Shown: positions 1-7,706 of the stretch, piece by piece
Numbering within the stretch: the stretch's first letter is position 1
How the letters are laid out: each line of letters begins with the position of its first letter
Notes under the pieces: model-generated
Databases searched by the model: none
Told to the model about the DNA's origin: nothing
The model's input: only the letters and a program-made list of their open reading frames with translations
From: Alkalimonas sp.
Lineage (GTDB): Bacteria > Pseudomonadota > Gammaproteobacteria > Enterobacterales > Alteromonadaceae
Length of the DNA stretch: 33,555 nucleotides
Direction of reading: 5' to 3'
Assembly (NCBI RefSeq): GCF_020831925.1
Contig: NZ_JAFIFQ010000036.1
Span: 1-33,555, forward strand
Translations under genes and position numbers: made by a program

Positions 1-2
1 GC

Positions 3-92
3 TTCACCATGCAAGGCTCAGAAATGACACAGCGCGCCACAGTGATCTACACCCTCGAAGACCACAAAATCCGACGCATGACGTATATGTGA
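3..92 (+). CDS. C-terminal end of a truncated gene, possibly NTF2/SnoaL-like
   Basis: An open frame enters from the left edge and stops with TGA at 90-92, giving about 29 residues. The visible tail contains RATVIYTLEDHKIRRMTYM, an alternating hydrophobic/polar pattern that would suit the last beta-strands of a small alpha+beta barrel protein such as the SnoaL/NTF2 superfamily. That family guess is weak because only the end is visible. It lies on the same strand as the MBL-fold lipoprotein, separated by about 80 bases that contain a strong inverted repeat. The other two forward frames give no better continuation: one stops at base 27 and the other has low-complexity Arg/His content. Confidence 0.4.
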   Translation, partial: FTMQGSEMTQRATVIYTLEDHKIRRMTYM

Positions 93-113
93 GATAAGTC
101 TTCTTTGACCCGC

Positions 114-151
114 CTGTCGCAGGGCGTAAACCCGCCATGGTACTGCGACAG
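114..151 (+). repeat. Nested inverted repeat (hairpin) upstream of the MBL-fold gene
   Basis: CTGTCGCAG (114-122) is perfectly complementary to CTGCGACAG (143-151). The interior carries a second short stem, GGCG (123-126) with CGCC (133-136). No T-tract follows, so it is not a typical intrinsic terminator. It could end the upstream gene with help from Rho, or structure the leader of the next gene. Confidence 0.45.
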
Positions 152-174
152 TACTAAACGGAACCTATACCCAT

Positions 175-1296
175 ATGAAAAAGAACTTCAAAGGGCGATG
201 GATGAAACTGACACTTTGTTCACTGGGGTTACTGCTTGGCAGCGTCCTGCTGCTTCAGGCCTGCAGCACCCCCAACAGCGTGCAGCAACTGATCAGCGAT
301 CAAGCCGTGATCATGCAGGTACCGGGAAACTTTAACAGCTGGCGTTACCGCAATCTGTATCGCACCCCTTTGGGTGAGCGTCAGTACCCAGTCACCTGTG
401 AAGGCGACTGCTATCCGCCGCACCCGGCGGTCGCCTGCAAAAGCCATGGCCAGGATTGCCAGTTTACTGGTGAACAAAATGCGCCTGAGCTTGGCAGCGG
501 CTTTCTGGTGCATTGGATAGGCCATGCCAGCTTCTTAGTGAAAACCCCGGATGGCCAGCAACTGCTGTTTGATCCTGTGATGGGCCAGTTTGACCGGCCG
601 GTTAGCTGGGCAGCGCATTTAATCGGCCTGCGCCGCCCGATGCCGGCAGGTTTGCCCCGGGAGCAGTTGGCTGCCAGTGATGCGGTGCTTTACTCGCACC
701 TGCATTACGATCATTTCAGCCACGCCACCATCCGCCAAATCGGTACCGAAGCGCTTTACTATGTGCCACTGGGTATGGCCGATTACATGCCAAAAGGCGG
801 TTATCAGGTGCTGGAAAAGGCCTGGTACAGCAGCAGTGAACTGGGTGAACTGACGGTGCACCTGGTGCCGGCGCATCACTTTAACAGCCGTAAACTCTTT
901 AATGATGATGAACGTGCCAAGTGGGGTGGCTGGGTCATTGAGCATCAAGGGAATACTTTGTTTTTTGCCGGCGATACCGGCTATTCAGAGCATTTTAGCG
1001 ATATTCAGCAACGTTACGGCGATATTGATATTTGCCTGCTGCCGATTGCCTCTTACCATCACGAGGAGTACAGCGACTGGTACCGCTATGTTCACACCAC
1101 ACCGGAAGATGCACTGGTGGCGGCCGATGAACTCGGTTGCAAGGTGATGATCCCCTGGGGCTACGGCAATGCCAGCTGGCAGATGGGCGATCACAGCTCA
1201 CACTCACCGCTGCTGCGCTTGCTGCATATGCAGCAGCAGATGCAAAGCCAGGTACCGCTGTATATTTTAAATGAAGGTGAGGAAGTGGTCCTTTAA
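175..1296 (+). CDS. MBL-fold metal-dependent hydrolase, predicted lipoprotein (NAPE-PLD/UlaG-like)
   Basis: This is a metallo-beta-lactamase-fold hydrolase of the NAPE-PLD/UlaG-like group. The core signature SHLHYDHF gives metal ligands at about H175, H177, D179 and H180, followed by the later family motifs FFAGDTGYS and HTTPEDA. The N-terminus is a lipoprotein signal (LLLQAC, lipidated Cys about residue 30), so the enzyme is probably membrane-anchored and periplasm-facing. An internal ATG at 202 preceded by AAAGGG yields a more classical short signal (MKLTLCSL...) and may be the true start. Between the lipobox and the hydrolase core lie four cysteines (about 75, 79, 88, 95) that could form disulfides. 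The substrate is unknown; a phosphodiester or lactone is only a family-level guess. Confidence 0.85.
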   Translation: MKKNFKGRWMKLTLCSLGLLLGSVLLLQACSTPNSVQQLISDQAVIMQVPGNFNSWRYRNLYRTPLGERQYPVTCEGDCYPPHPAVACKSHGQDCQFTGEQNAPELGSGFLVHWIGHASFLVKTPDGQQLLFDPVMGQFDRPVSWAAHLIGLRRPMPAGLPREQLAASDAVLYSHLHYDHFSHATIRQIGTEALYYVPLGMADYMPKGGYQVLEKAWYSSSELGELTVHLVPAHHFNSRKLFNDDERAKWGGWVIEHQGNTLFFAGDTGYSEHFSDIQQRYGDIDICLLPIASYHHEEYSDWYRYVHTTPEDALVAADELGCKVMIPWGYGNASWQMGDHSSHSPLLRLLHMQQQMQSQVPLYILNEGEEVVL

Positions 1297-1300
1297 AAGA

Positions 1301-1323
1301 AGCCCGGCATAAAAAGCCGGGCT
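1301..1323 (-). terminator. Intrinsic terminator of dps, probably bidirectional
   Basis: AGCCCGGC (1301-1308) pairs with GCCGGGCT (1316-1323) across a 7-base loop. Read on the minus strand, the stem is followed by TCTTTTAAAG, a U-rich tail that suits termination of dps. On the plus strand it lies five bases beyond the MBL-fold gene and may serve that gene too, though without a U-tract. Confidence 0.75.
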
Positions 1324-1337
1324 ATCGCTAAGCAAAC

Positions 1338-1808
1338 TTACTTATTCAGTACCCGCAGCATCCAGGCGGTTTTTTCATGCACCCGCATCCGATCGGAAGC
1401 CAGTGCCGATGTCGACTCATCATCACCGGCCTGGGCATGTTTCAGCACCTCACGGCAGGTCCGTACGATGGTCTCATGGCCCTGTGTCAGCAAATCGACC
1501 ATGTCTTTTGCCGCCGGCACGCCGTCCACTTCTTTGATGTTGCTTAAACGAACGAACTCTTTGTAAGTGCCCGGCGCTGCCACATCCAGCGTGCGAATAC
1601 GCTCGGCGATATCATCCACCGCCACAGCCAGCTCGGTGTAATGCTCTTCAAACATCAAATGCAGTTCACGAAACTGCGGGCCTGTGACATTCCAGTGGAA
1701 ATTATGGGTTTGCAGGTAGAGGGTGTAGGTATCCGCCAGCAAGTGTTTCAGGCTTTCTGCAATGGTCTCACGATTTGCTTTGGTAATACCGATATCCATT
1801 TGTGTCAT
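1338..1808 (-). CDS. dps: Dps-family DNA-protecting ferritin-like protein
   Basis: Dps proteins form dodecamers that oxidise and store iron with peroxide and can coat DNA in starved or stressed cells. The ferroxidase-site signature is visible near the N-terminus: [12 protein letters not shown], then a helix with [19 protein letters not shown] carrying the conserved acidic residues. The reading frame extends 10 codons further up to 1838, but GAGGAG at 1815-1820 lies six bases before the ATG at 1808, giving a 156-residue protein of normal family length. A sigma-S-like minus 10 element and a palindrome lie upstream. The gene stands alone, converging on the MBL-fold gene through a shared hairpin. 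Confidence 0.93.
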   Translation of the reverse strand: MTQMDIGITKANRETIAESLKHLLADTYTLYLQTHNFHWNVTGPQFRELHLMFEEHYTELAVAVDDIAERIRTLDVAAPGTYKEFVRLSNIKEVDGVPAAKDMVDLLTQGHETIVRTCREVLKHAQAGDDESTSALASDRMRVHEKTAWMLRVLNK

Positions 1809-1866
1809 CATTGGCTCCTCAGGTTGTGTGCTTTGCATGCCGCCACGAAGGCGGCACCAACTCTCA

Positions 1867-1877
1867 GTTAGCCTAGC
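1867..1877 (-). promoter_or_regulatory. Candidate sigma-S-type minus 10 element of dps
   Basis: The minus strand reads GCTAGGCTAAC, which resembles the sigma-S extended minus 10 consensus KCTAYRCTTAA at 8 of 11 positions. It would start transcription near 1862, about 54 bases before the dps ATG. dps is a classical sigma-S target in E. coli, so the match is biologically sensible, but it is a short degenerate motif. Confidence 0.4.
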
Positions 1878-1894
1878 ATTTCAACACGCCTTAG

Positions 1895-1914
1895 GCTATG
1901 ACCCAAGTCATAGC
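1895..1914. promoter_or_regulatory. Perfect palindrome upstream of dps: operator or hairpin
   Basis: GCTATGAC (1895-1902) and GTCATAGC (1907-1914) are perfect inverted arms with a 4-base centre. The site lies about 35-50 bases upstream of the proposed dps start point and about 17 bases past the stop of the outer-membrane protein gene. No T-tract flanks it on either strand, so an operator is at least as likely as a terminator. The regulator is unknown. Confidence 0.4.
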
Positions 1915-1930
1915 TGCGGTTAAAAGGCCA

Positions 1931-2719
1931 TTAAAAACGCCAGCTGACACCCAGATCCCAAGCATACTCAGAATCTGATTTATCTTCCAAGGACAGACTG
2001 CCCCGCAATTGAATACTCGGCGTAATAAACCACTGCGAACGAACCCCTAGCCGATTGGTGCTGACCAGATAATGGCTCTCCCGGTCTCGAGTGGCAAAGA
2101 CTCCAAATGACAATGGCTTCCCAATGTAATAGTCTACACCTAAATCCCAACCATCACGGCGCGGCCCTCTGGCTCTTAGGTAGCCAAAATCAAAACCGAT
2201 AAAATGACCATTGTGCAGCGCCCAAAGCTTCTCAGTGCTAATGCCTGTGTGCCAGTAGTTGCTGCCACCGGAAAATTTTTCATGCTCGACGTCGACTGTC
2301 ACCAACCAATTATCCTGCACATAATACCCCAGCTTGCCCTGCGTCCGATTGCCCGACCCGGAAATCATCTGACTGTGCTGCAAGGAGGCATAAAGGTTGT
2401 GCTCATTGGATTGGTATATGCCACCCACTTGCCAGGCTTTAAAACGCTCTGAGTAATCCAAACCGAAATACCGCCAGGAAAAGTCGGTCACCATATAATT
2501 CGCTGATACGGAGCTGCGACCGGCAAAAGTTGTGTACGCAGCGTAAGGCAAAGGCTGCTGTCGTTCAGCGCCGGGTACAAAATAACGATAACCGAGCGTA
2601 TGGCTGGTGAATACATCGTAGTTGGTATCAAACCGGTCCAGGCTCAGTTCAGAAGTAAATGGCTCAGCCATCAGCGAGGCACAGCACAGCAGCGACAAGC
2701 TGGCAAATGTCGTTTTCAT
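1931..2719 (-). CDS. Outer-membrane beta-barrel protein (putative porin), specific family not recognised
   Basis: The product is 262 residues with a clear signal peptide (MKTTFASLSLLCCASLMA, cleavage before EPFTS). The rest is rich in alternating aromatic/polar strands, for example YYVQDNWLVTVDVEHEKF and GWDLGVDYYIGKPLSFGVFA. It ends in an aromatic residue (GVSWRF), as expected for insertion by the BAM machinery. About 10-12 strands look possible. I cannot assign a transported substrate or named family. AAGG lies seven bases before the ATG, and the upstream region is very AT-rich. It is transcribed in the same direction as cysE but about 165 bases away, so it is probably a separate unit. Confidence 0.75.
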   Translation of the reverse strand: MKTTFASLSLLCCASLMAEPFTSELSLDRFDTNYDVFTSHTLGYRYFVPGAERQQPLPYAAYTTFAGRSSVSANYMVTDFSWRYFGLDYSERFKAWQVGGIYQSNEHNLYASLQHSQMISGSGNRTQGKLGYYVQDNWLVTVDVEHEKFSGGSNYWHTGISTEKLWALHNGHFIGFDFGYLRARGPRRDGWDLGVDYYIGKPLSFGVFATRDRESHYLVSTNRLGVRSQWFITPSIQLRGSLSLEDKSDSEYAWDLGVSWRF

Positions 2720-2884
2720 TAATAACCTTAGGATTTTTATAAAAAAATTAGGTTGTAAACTAAATCAGCCAAAGTGAACGGAACATGAATAGAAAAGCGC
2801 ATTTTATTGTTAATTTGTCACATCAGCAATCCATGCATCCATCATCGATACTAAGCCATCAGTCTGGCTAGTGTATTTCTATGC

Positions 2885-3676
2885 TCAGTCTGAAGCGGCA
2901 GTGCTTTGCAAAAAGTTCTGATCCATCGACTCGGCCGGGCATTCGCAGCTGCTGCCAATGATTTTGGCCGGCACACCCACAGCCGTAGTATGGGCTGGTA
3001 CAGCATTCAGCACCACAGAGCCGGCACCGATACGGGCGCCTTCACCGATTTCGATGTTGCCAAGAATCTTGGCGCCAGCACCAATCATCACGCCGGAGCG
3101 GATTTTCGGGTGGCGATCACCTTGCTGATTACCGGTGCCACCTAAAGTCACGCCCTGCAAAATCGACACATTGTTGCCAATTTCTGCCGTCTCGCCGACC
3201 ACAATGCCGGTAGCATGGTCAAACATCAGGCCATGGCCTATCTGACAGGCCGGGTGAATATCTACCCCGAATACTTCTGAGCAGCGGCTTTGCAGAAAAC
3301 GCGCCAGCTCCTTGCGATTTTGTCGCCATAAGCAATGGGCCAACCGGTGGGTTTGAATGGCGTGGAAGCCTTTGAGATGCAGCAATACGTTCAGATAGGT
3401 ATCGGCTGCCGGATCGCGATCCAGCACCGCTTTGATATCATGGGCGACATGAGTCAGCATTTCATCGCAATTGACAAAGGCCTGATCAAACAGCTCACGA
3501 ATGGTAAAGGCTGAGACCACCGCATCAGAGAGTTTGTTGGCGACGATAAAGCTAAGGGCCGAACCCAGACAATCGTGGTTCAGCACACTGGAATAGACAT
3601 GGCTGGCGAGCAGGGGCTCTTTGGTCACCAGCTCGAAGGCTTCCTGTTTTAACTGTTGCCAGATTTCATGCCGCAT
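2885..3676 (-). CDS. cysE: Serine O-acetyltransferase CysE
   Basis: This enzyme acetylates L-serine from acetyl-CoA to make O-acetylserine, the first committed step of cysteine synthesis in the cytoplasm. The 263-residue protein has the N-terminal all-helical domain and a C-terminal left-handed beta-helix of hexapeptide repeats (for example SILQGVTLGG and GARIGAGSVV). Catalytic residues equivalent to those of E. coli CysE are visible: D92, D153-H154 in FDHATG, and H189 in DRHPKI. Length is close to E. coli (273). GAGG lies eight bases before the ATG. The leader contains a short GC-rich stem near 3701-3724. No other cysteine genes are adjacent. Confidence 0.95.
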   Translation of the reverse strand: MRHEIWQQLKQEAFELVTKEPLLASHVYSSVLNHDCLGSALSFIVANKLSDAVVSAFTIRELFDQAFVNCDEMLTHVAHDIKAVLDRDPAADTYLNVLLHLKGFHAIQTHRLAHCLWRQNRKELARFLQSRCSEVFGVDIHPACQIGHGLMFDHATGIVVGETAEIGNNVSILQGVTLGGTGNQQGDRHPKIRSGVMIGAGAKILGNIEIGEGARIGAGSVVLNAVPAHTTAVGVPAKIIGSSCECPAESMDQNFLQSTAASD

Positions 3677-3824
3677 GCACTTGCCTCACTGTGTTGCATC
3701 CGCTGCCAGGCCTGTCTGGCGGCGCTTTAAGAGGTAGATACGATAACGGATCCACGCCAAACTGGCAATGGATCAGGGGTAAAAAAGACATCCAGCCATC
3801 TAGCTATTTGTCCAGTTAAAAACC

Positions 3825-5090
3825 CTATAACATGCAATTGGCATAAAGCGTGGTGGTGGCAGGCCAATCAGAGAACACGCCAATCACACCCACATCCTGA
3901 GCCAGCACATGCAGTAACTGCAGGGCGACGCTGTCATCGGTGGTCAGCTCAGCAATGCTCTGATAGTACCAGCCGCCGCCTTCGTCCAGCCGACCAGAGC
4001 GCTCCAGCGTCCAGCTGATGATCTCAATCCCGGCTGCACGTGCGGCTTTGGCGTAGGCCGAAGGCCGAATTTGCCCTTCTTGATTGGTCACCAGCACCCA
4101 AAGCGGTGGAGCAATGATATTCAGGCCGGCAGCTTTTAGCTCAGCCATCGTCGGCGACCAGCTGCTTGGTTGCATTGGGTCAAAAGCTGGTTCCTCGTAG
4201 CGGCCATCCAGCCAGACCGCTTGCCTTGCATAGTCCGGTTCGGCCTGCAGCCAGTACAAAATGTCCTGCCAGTCGAACGACTGCAAAAACACCTGCTCAG
4301 GCGCTACGCCAGCGGCTTTGTATTCTTCCACCAACTGCTGGGCATACTGCTGCTGACTATACTGGCCCTGAAACGGCATCGGCACTTCGGGCGCTTTAAG
4401 TTCGGGCGTCATTTTACGGCCCAGCTGCTGAAATAAAGCAATGCTTTGCTGATGCGACAGTACGGCTGGGCAAGAGCCTGCGTACAAATCCGTGCGCCAG
4501 TCCGGTGTGCCTTGCAGATACTGCTGCACTGTTCTGGCGGCAGGGTTCACTCCATCCATTTTGCCGCACAGGCTTAAAAACTCGGTCAAATCAATATCGC
4601 TGGTGCAACAACGGGCACTGGCAGGCTGTCCCGTGAGCGGATCAGCGGGTGTGAAAGGTTCACTGCAACGCGCTGCCAGCTCCGGACGCAACAAAATATC
4701 GGTGGTTTGATGCAGATCGCACTGGGCATGGCGGCAGACCAGCTGACGATCGCGGGTAAAGGTAACATCGCATTCTAAAATGCCGGCGCCCATCTGGGCA
4801 GCCGCCTTAAAGGAAGCCTCGGTATGCTCCGGAAACATCAGTGGCGCACCACGATGACCTATGGAAAAATCATGCGGTTGAAAAGGTCCCTGACAGTGTT
4901 GCAACTGTTGTTTTAACTCCCCTTCAGGCAACTGCGCCACCAGGTAAGCCGGCCGAGGCCCAAGCTCAACACTTGTCAAAGCGCCATGCTCTTGCAGGCC
5001 TTCTGCTTGCTGACCTGCCGGCTGCTGACAGGCGGTGAGCAAGCAAAGCATCAGCCCCAGACTCAACCCAAGATCCCATGGTCTGCCCAT
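3825..5090 (-). CDS. Glycerophosphodiester phosphodiesterase family lipoprotein
   Basis: This GDPD-type TIM-barrel enzyme is expected to hydrolyse glycerophosphodiesters to glycerol-3-phosphate and an alcohol. Family motifs are present: GHRGAP (H79-R80), ECDV (E106, D108), CRHAQCDLH (H121) and TPELK (E230). A lipobox (LLTAC, Cys21) predicts membrane anchoring, probably in the periplasm. At 421 residues it is longer than E. coli GlpQ. Much of the excess is an insertion at about residues 138-225 with clustered cysteines ([20 protein letters not shown]). GAGGA seven bases before the ATG supports this start. A tandem array of PhoB-like heptamers lies 48-90 bases upstream in the direction of this gene, pointing to phosphate-starvation control. 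Confidence 0.88.
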   Translation of the reverse strand: MGRPWDLGLSLGLMLCLLTACQQPAGQQAEGLQEHGALTSVELGPRPAYLVAQLPEGELKQQLQHCQGPFQPHDFSIGHRGAPLMFPEHTEASFKAAAQMGAGILECDVTFTRDRQLVCRHAQCDLHQTTDILLRPELAARCSEPFTPADPLTGQPASARCCTSDIDLTEFLSLCGKMDGVNPAARTVQQYLQGTPDWRTDLYAGSCPAVLSHQQSIALFQQLGRKMTPELKAPEVPMPFQGQYSQQQYAQQLVEEYKAAGVAPEQVFLQSFDWQDILYWLQAEPDYARQAVWLDGRYEEPAFDPMQPSSWSPTMAELKAAGLNIIAPPLWVLVTNQEGQIRPSAYAKAARAAGIEIISWTLERSGRLDEGGGWYYQSIAELTTDDSVALQLLHVLAQDVGVIGVFSDWPATTTLYANCML

Positions 5091-5137
5091 GATGACTTCC
5101 TCTACTTCAGGTTAAATGGCGCAGTCTGACAAAATAG

Positions 5138-5178
5138 GATGACAGCCAGATGACAGCCAGATGACAGCCAGATGACAT
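5138..5178 (-). promoter_or_regulatory. Tandem PhoB-box array (11-bp period) upstream of the GDPD gene
   Basis: On the minus strand, three perfect CTGTCAT heptamers (5145-5139, 5156-5150, 5167-5161) and a fourth ATGTCAT (5178-5172) repeat every 11 bp, separated by CTGG. The E. coli Pho box is two CTGTCAT-type heptamers spaced by 4 bp, so unit and spacing match exactly. The spacer is GC-rich here rather than A/T-rich. Orientation points to the GDPD gene. A weak minus 10 candidate, TATTTT, lies at 5136-5131. Confidence 0.72.
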
Positions 5179-5333
5179 AAGTTACATTATAACATTTCAT
5201 GATAATCTAACGTAAAAATAAAATCCAAGCATTCACAAAACCGTCATTTTATCCGGCCATACTTTCCCGCCGTCGGGATCTGATCCGACCACGAGACAAC
5301 CAAAACCACAAACATCAGCTGACGGAGAGACCT

Positions 5334-7670
5334 GTGCAGTATTTTAAAACCAAACGCCTTAGCCTGGCGATTATCGCCGCTTTATCGGCCAACGCTTATG
5401 CCGGTGAATTGCAGCAAACAGAGCAAGATAAAGCAATGGAAGTCATTTCGGTATTGGGCAAGCGGGTTAGTTACGCCAACAACAGTACCGATGACAGCAT
5501 GAAAAACCAACAGGCGCCGATTGGCAATGTGATGGACTTGATTGATCATCTGCCGGGCATCAATGTTGGCCAGGGCGATGCCTTTGGCAGTGATGATTAC
5601 ACCACCACCATCAGCATGCGTGGTTTTGTGATAGATCGCGCCGATCAGCAGCTTGGTATCACCATCGATGGTATCCCGAATGGTGGCTCGGCCTATGCCG
5701 GTGGCAGCAAGGCCAACCGCTTTCTTGATATTGAAAATACCCGTTTTGTCGAAGTAGGCCAGGGCAGTGCCGATATTGCTTCTGCGTCACTGGATGCACT
5801 GGGTGGCACCATCAACTTTGTTTCCGACAACCCGGAGCTGGAGCGTGGTGCCCGCTTCGCTTACACCACCGGCAGCCACAACGCGCGTCGTTACTATGCG
5901 CGCTTTGATACCGGCGAACTCTTTGGCCACACCAGCGCCTATTTCAGTGTCTCCGACAGCTTTAACAACCGCTGGATGCTGACCGGTAGCAACGGCCATG
6001 CCGACCGACTGCATGTCGAATTTAAAAGTGTCACCGAGCTTGCCGACTGTCGCTTTACCACTCGCTTGTCCTACAACGACGCCCACGAAGACAATTATCA
6101 GCCGGTGTCGCTGGCGCATTTTAAACAAACTCCACGCTGGGATGGCCTGACCAATGTCTGGACCGGCGATCCGGATATCGACCAAAACTTTGCCGAAGCC
6201 TGGTCCACCCTGCGGGAAAATACGCTCTTCTATGTCAAAGGCGAATTTTATTTAACCGATGCACTGGAGCTGGATATTACCCCTTACCTGCACCTGCAAA
6301 ATGGTCGTGGCGACTGGCTGCCGCCTTATCAGGTGTTTGCCGCCGATGCCAATGGCAATCGCATTGCACGCGGCAGTGGTGCCAGCCGCACCACCTATAC
6401 CCATGTCGACAGTGCTGGTAATCCGATTCTGGATGGCAACAACGACCAACCAGGCGCCAAGCGGGTGTCGTCGTACCGCCATACCCACTACGACAAAACC
6501 CGTTATGGCGCCACTGCCAACCTGAGCTGGGAACTCGGTACCCATCGTCTGCGGACTGGCCTTTGGCTGGAGTCGCAGCAGCGTAATCAAACCCGTGACT
6601 GGCATGCGGTGATCGATCCACAGGTCTACCACCACTTCGACGAAAACCCTTACTGGGTGCACTTTGATGACGATTACCGTCATCAGGTTGCCAAGTTTTA
6701 CCTGCAGGATCACATGACCTTTGGCGATTTACAGCTAACAGTGGGCTTGCAAAAATACCTGGTGGATATCAGCCGCACCGACAACCTGAACGGCTTAGGC
6801 AAAGACAGCATCAGCAGCAACTCATCCTGGCTACCAAGTGCTGGTTTGGTGTATGGCCTGACGGATCGACTGGAAGTATTCGCCGGTTACTCGGAAAACT
6901 TCAAAGCCATTGCCGACAGTATTCTGGAAAGTCAAAAAGCCGAGGCTCTTGGCAACTTGCGCCCGGAAACCGCCACCAATATGGATTTAGGGGTGCGCTA
7001 TTTTGGTGATCGCATCAGTTTGTCTACCGCGCTGTACAATGTGCGCTTTAACGATCGGGTGGTATTACTGCGCTACGCAACGGCAGCAGATGGCACACCG
7101 AACTACCTGGCAGCCGGGGATGGCAATTTTGACAACGTCGGTGGTGTCCGTGCCCGCGGCCTGGAAAGCAGCCTGAGCTGGCGCTTAAGCCAGAACCTGA
7201 GCTTGACCAGTTCGCTGACATTAAACACAGCCGAGTACTCGGAAGATGTGCTGACCAGTAAAGTCAATCCAGCCGGTGAGCCGGTGCTGGTGCAGGATTA
7301 TCGCCAAGGCGACAAGATTGCCGGTATTCCAGAGCAGATGCTGTCTGTGGCGCTCAACTATCACGATGGCAACTACCGGGCAGGCTTTAGCGGCAAGTAC
7401 ACCGGCAGCTACTATGGCGCCGCTAAGCACAGCTTTACAGCTACTGGCAATGAGGTATGGAACCGCGACCGCATTTCCGGCCACACCATTTACAATGCTT
7501 ACCTGGGTTATGAAAAGTCGCTTGGCAACAACGGCTTGTTTAACAGTGTTGATCTGGCTTTTGTGCTGAACAACCTGACCGACAAAAGCTACATCACCGG
7601 AGGCAGTGAAGGCGCCTACCTGATTGGCGCTGGCCGAACCGCCAGCTTTACCGTTAGTTTAAGCTTCTGA
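5334..7670 (+). CDS. TonB-dependent outer-membrane receptor
   Basis: This 778-residue receptor imports a scarce nutrient across the outer membrane using TonB energy. It has a signal peptide ending near NAYA (about residue 23), a TonB-box-like segment EVISVLGKR (about 36-44), and a plug domain (about 50-165) with SMRGF and GGTINFVSDNPE. A 22-strand-type barrel follows, ending in the typical terminal Phe (FTVSLSF). The start is GTG, with GGAGAG seven bases upstream. It is divergent from the GDPD gene across the PhoB-like array, which may suggest a phosphorylated substrate, but the array is oriented the other way. The cargo is otherwise unknown. It ends at a strong terminator. Confidence 0.92.
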   Translation: MQYFKTKRLSLAIIAALSANAYAGELQQTEQDKAMEVISVLGKRVSYANNSTDDSMKNQQAPIGNVMDLIDHLPGINVGQGDAFGSDDYTTTISMRGFVIDRADQQLGITIDGIPNGGSAYAGGSKANRFLDIENTRFVEVGQGSADIASASLDALGGTINFVSDNPELERGARFAYTTGSHNARRYYARFDTGELFGHTSAYFSVSDSFNNRWMLTGSNGHADRLHVEFKSVTELADCRFTTRLSYNDAHEDNYQPVSLAHFKQTPRWDGLTNVWTGDPDIDQNFAEAWSTLRENTLFYVKGEFYLTDALELDITPYLHLQNGRGDWLPPYQVFAADANGNRIARGSGASRTTYTHVDSAGNPILDGNNDQPGAKRVSSYRHTHYDKTRYGATANLSWELGTHRLRTGLWLESQQRNQTRDWHAVIDPQVYHHFDENPYWVHFDDDYRHQVAKFYLQDHMTFGDLQLTVGLQKYLVDISRTDNLNGLGKDSISSNSSWLPSAGLVYGLTDRLEVFAGYSENFKAIADSILESQKAEALGNLRPETATNMDLGVRYFGDRISLSTALYNVRFNDRVVLLRYATAADGTPNYLAAGDGNFDNVGGVRARGLESSLSWRLSQNLSLTSSLTLNTAEYSEDVLTSKVNPAGEPVLVQDYRQGDKIAGIPEQMLSVALNYHDGNYRAGFSGKYTGSYYGAAKHSFTATGNEVWNRDRISGHTIYNAYLGYEKSLGNNGLFNSVDLAFVLNNLTDKSYITGGSEGAYLIGAGRTASFTVSLSF

Positions 7671-7676
7671 CAAAAA

Positions 7677-7706
7677 GCCCCTGCGCTTTGGCGCAGGGGC
7701 TTTTTT
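7677..7706 (+). terminator. Strong intrinsic terminator after the TonB receptor (bidirectional)
   Basis: GCCCCTGCGC (7677-7686), loop TTTG, then GCGCAGGGGC (7691-7700) followed by six T residues. The opposite strand also shows a run of T after the stem, so it should also end the aminotransferase gene, whose stop codon lies within the T run at 7705. Confidence 0.93.

Noticed and set aside
2854-2869. Terminator after cysE (AGCCA/TGGCT stem)
   Set aside because: The stem is only 5 bp and no T-tract follows on the minus strand.
5138-5178. CRISPR-like or mobile repeat
   Set aside because: The repeats are 11 bp without unique spacers and match Pho box geometry.
5241-5260. Second Pho box directly upstream of the TonB receptor
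   Set aside because: CCGTCAT matches one heptamer at 6 of 7 positions, but the second position 11 bp on shows no resemblance.
6252-6713. 153-residue minus-strand frame inside the TonB receptor
   Set aside because: It lies wholly within a well-supported receptor gene on the other strand, with no start signals or recognisable motif.
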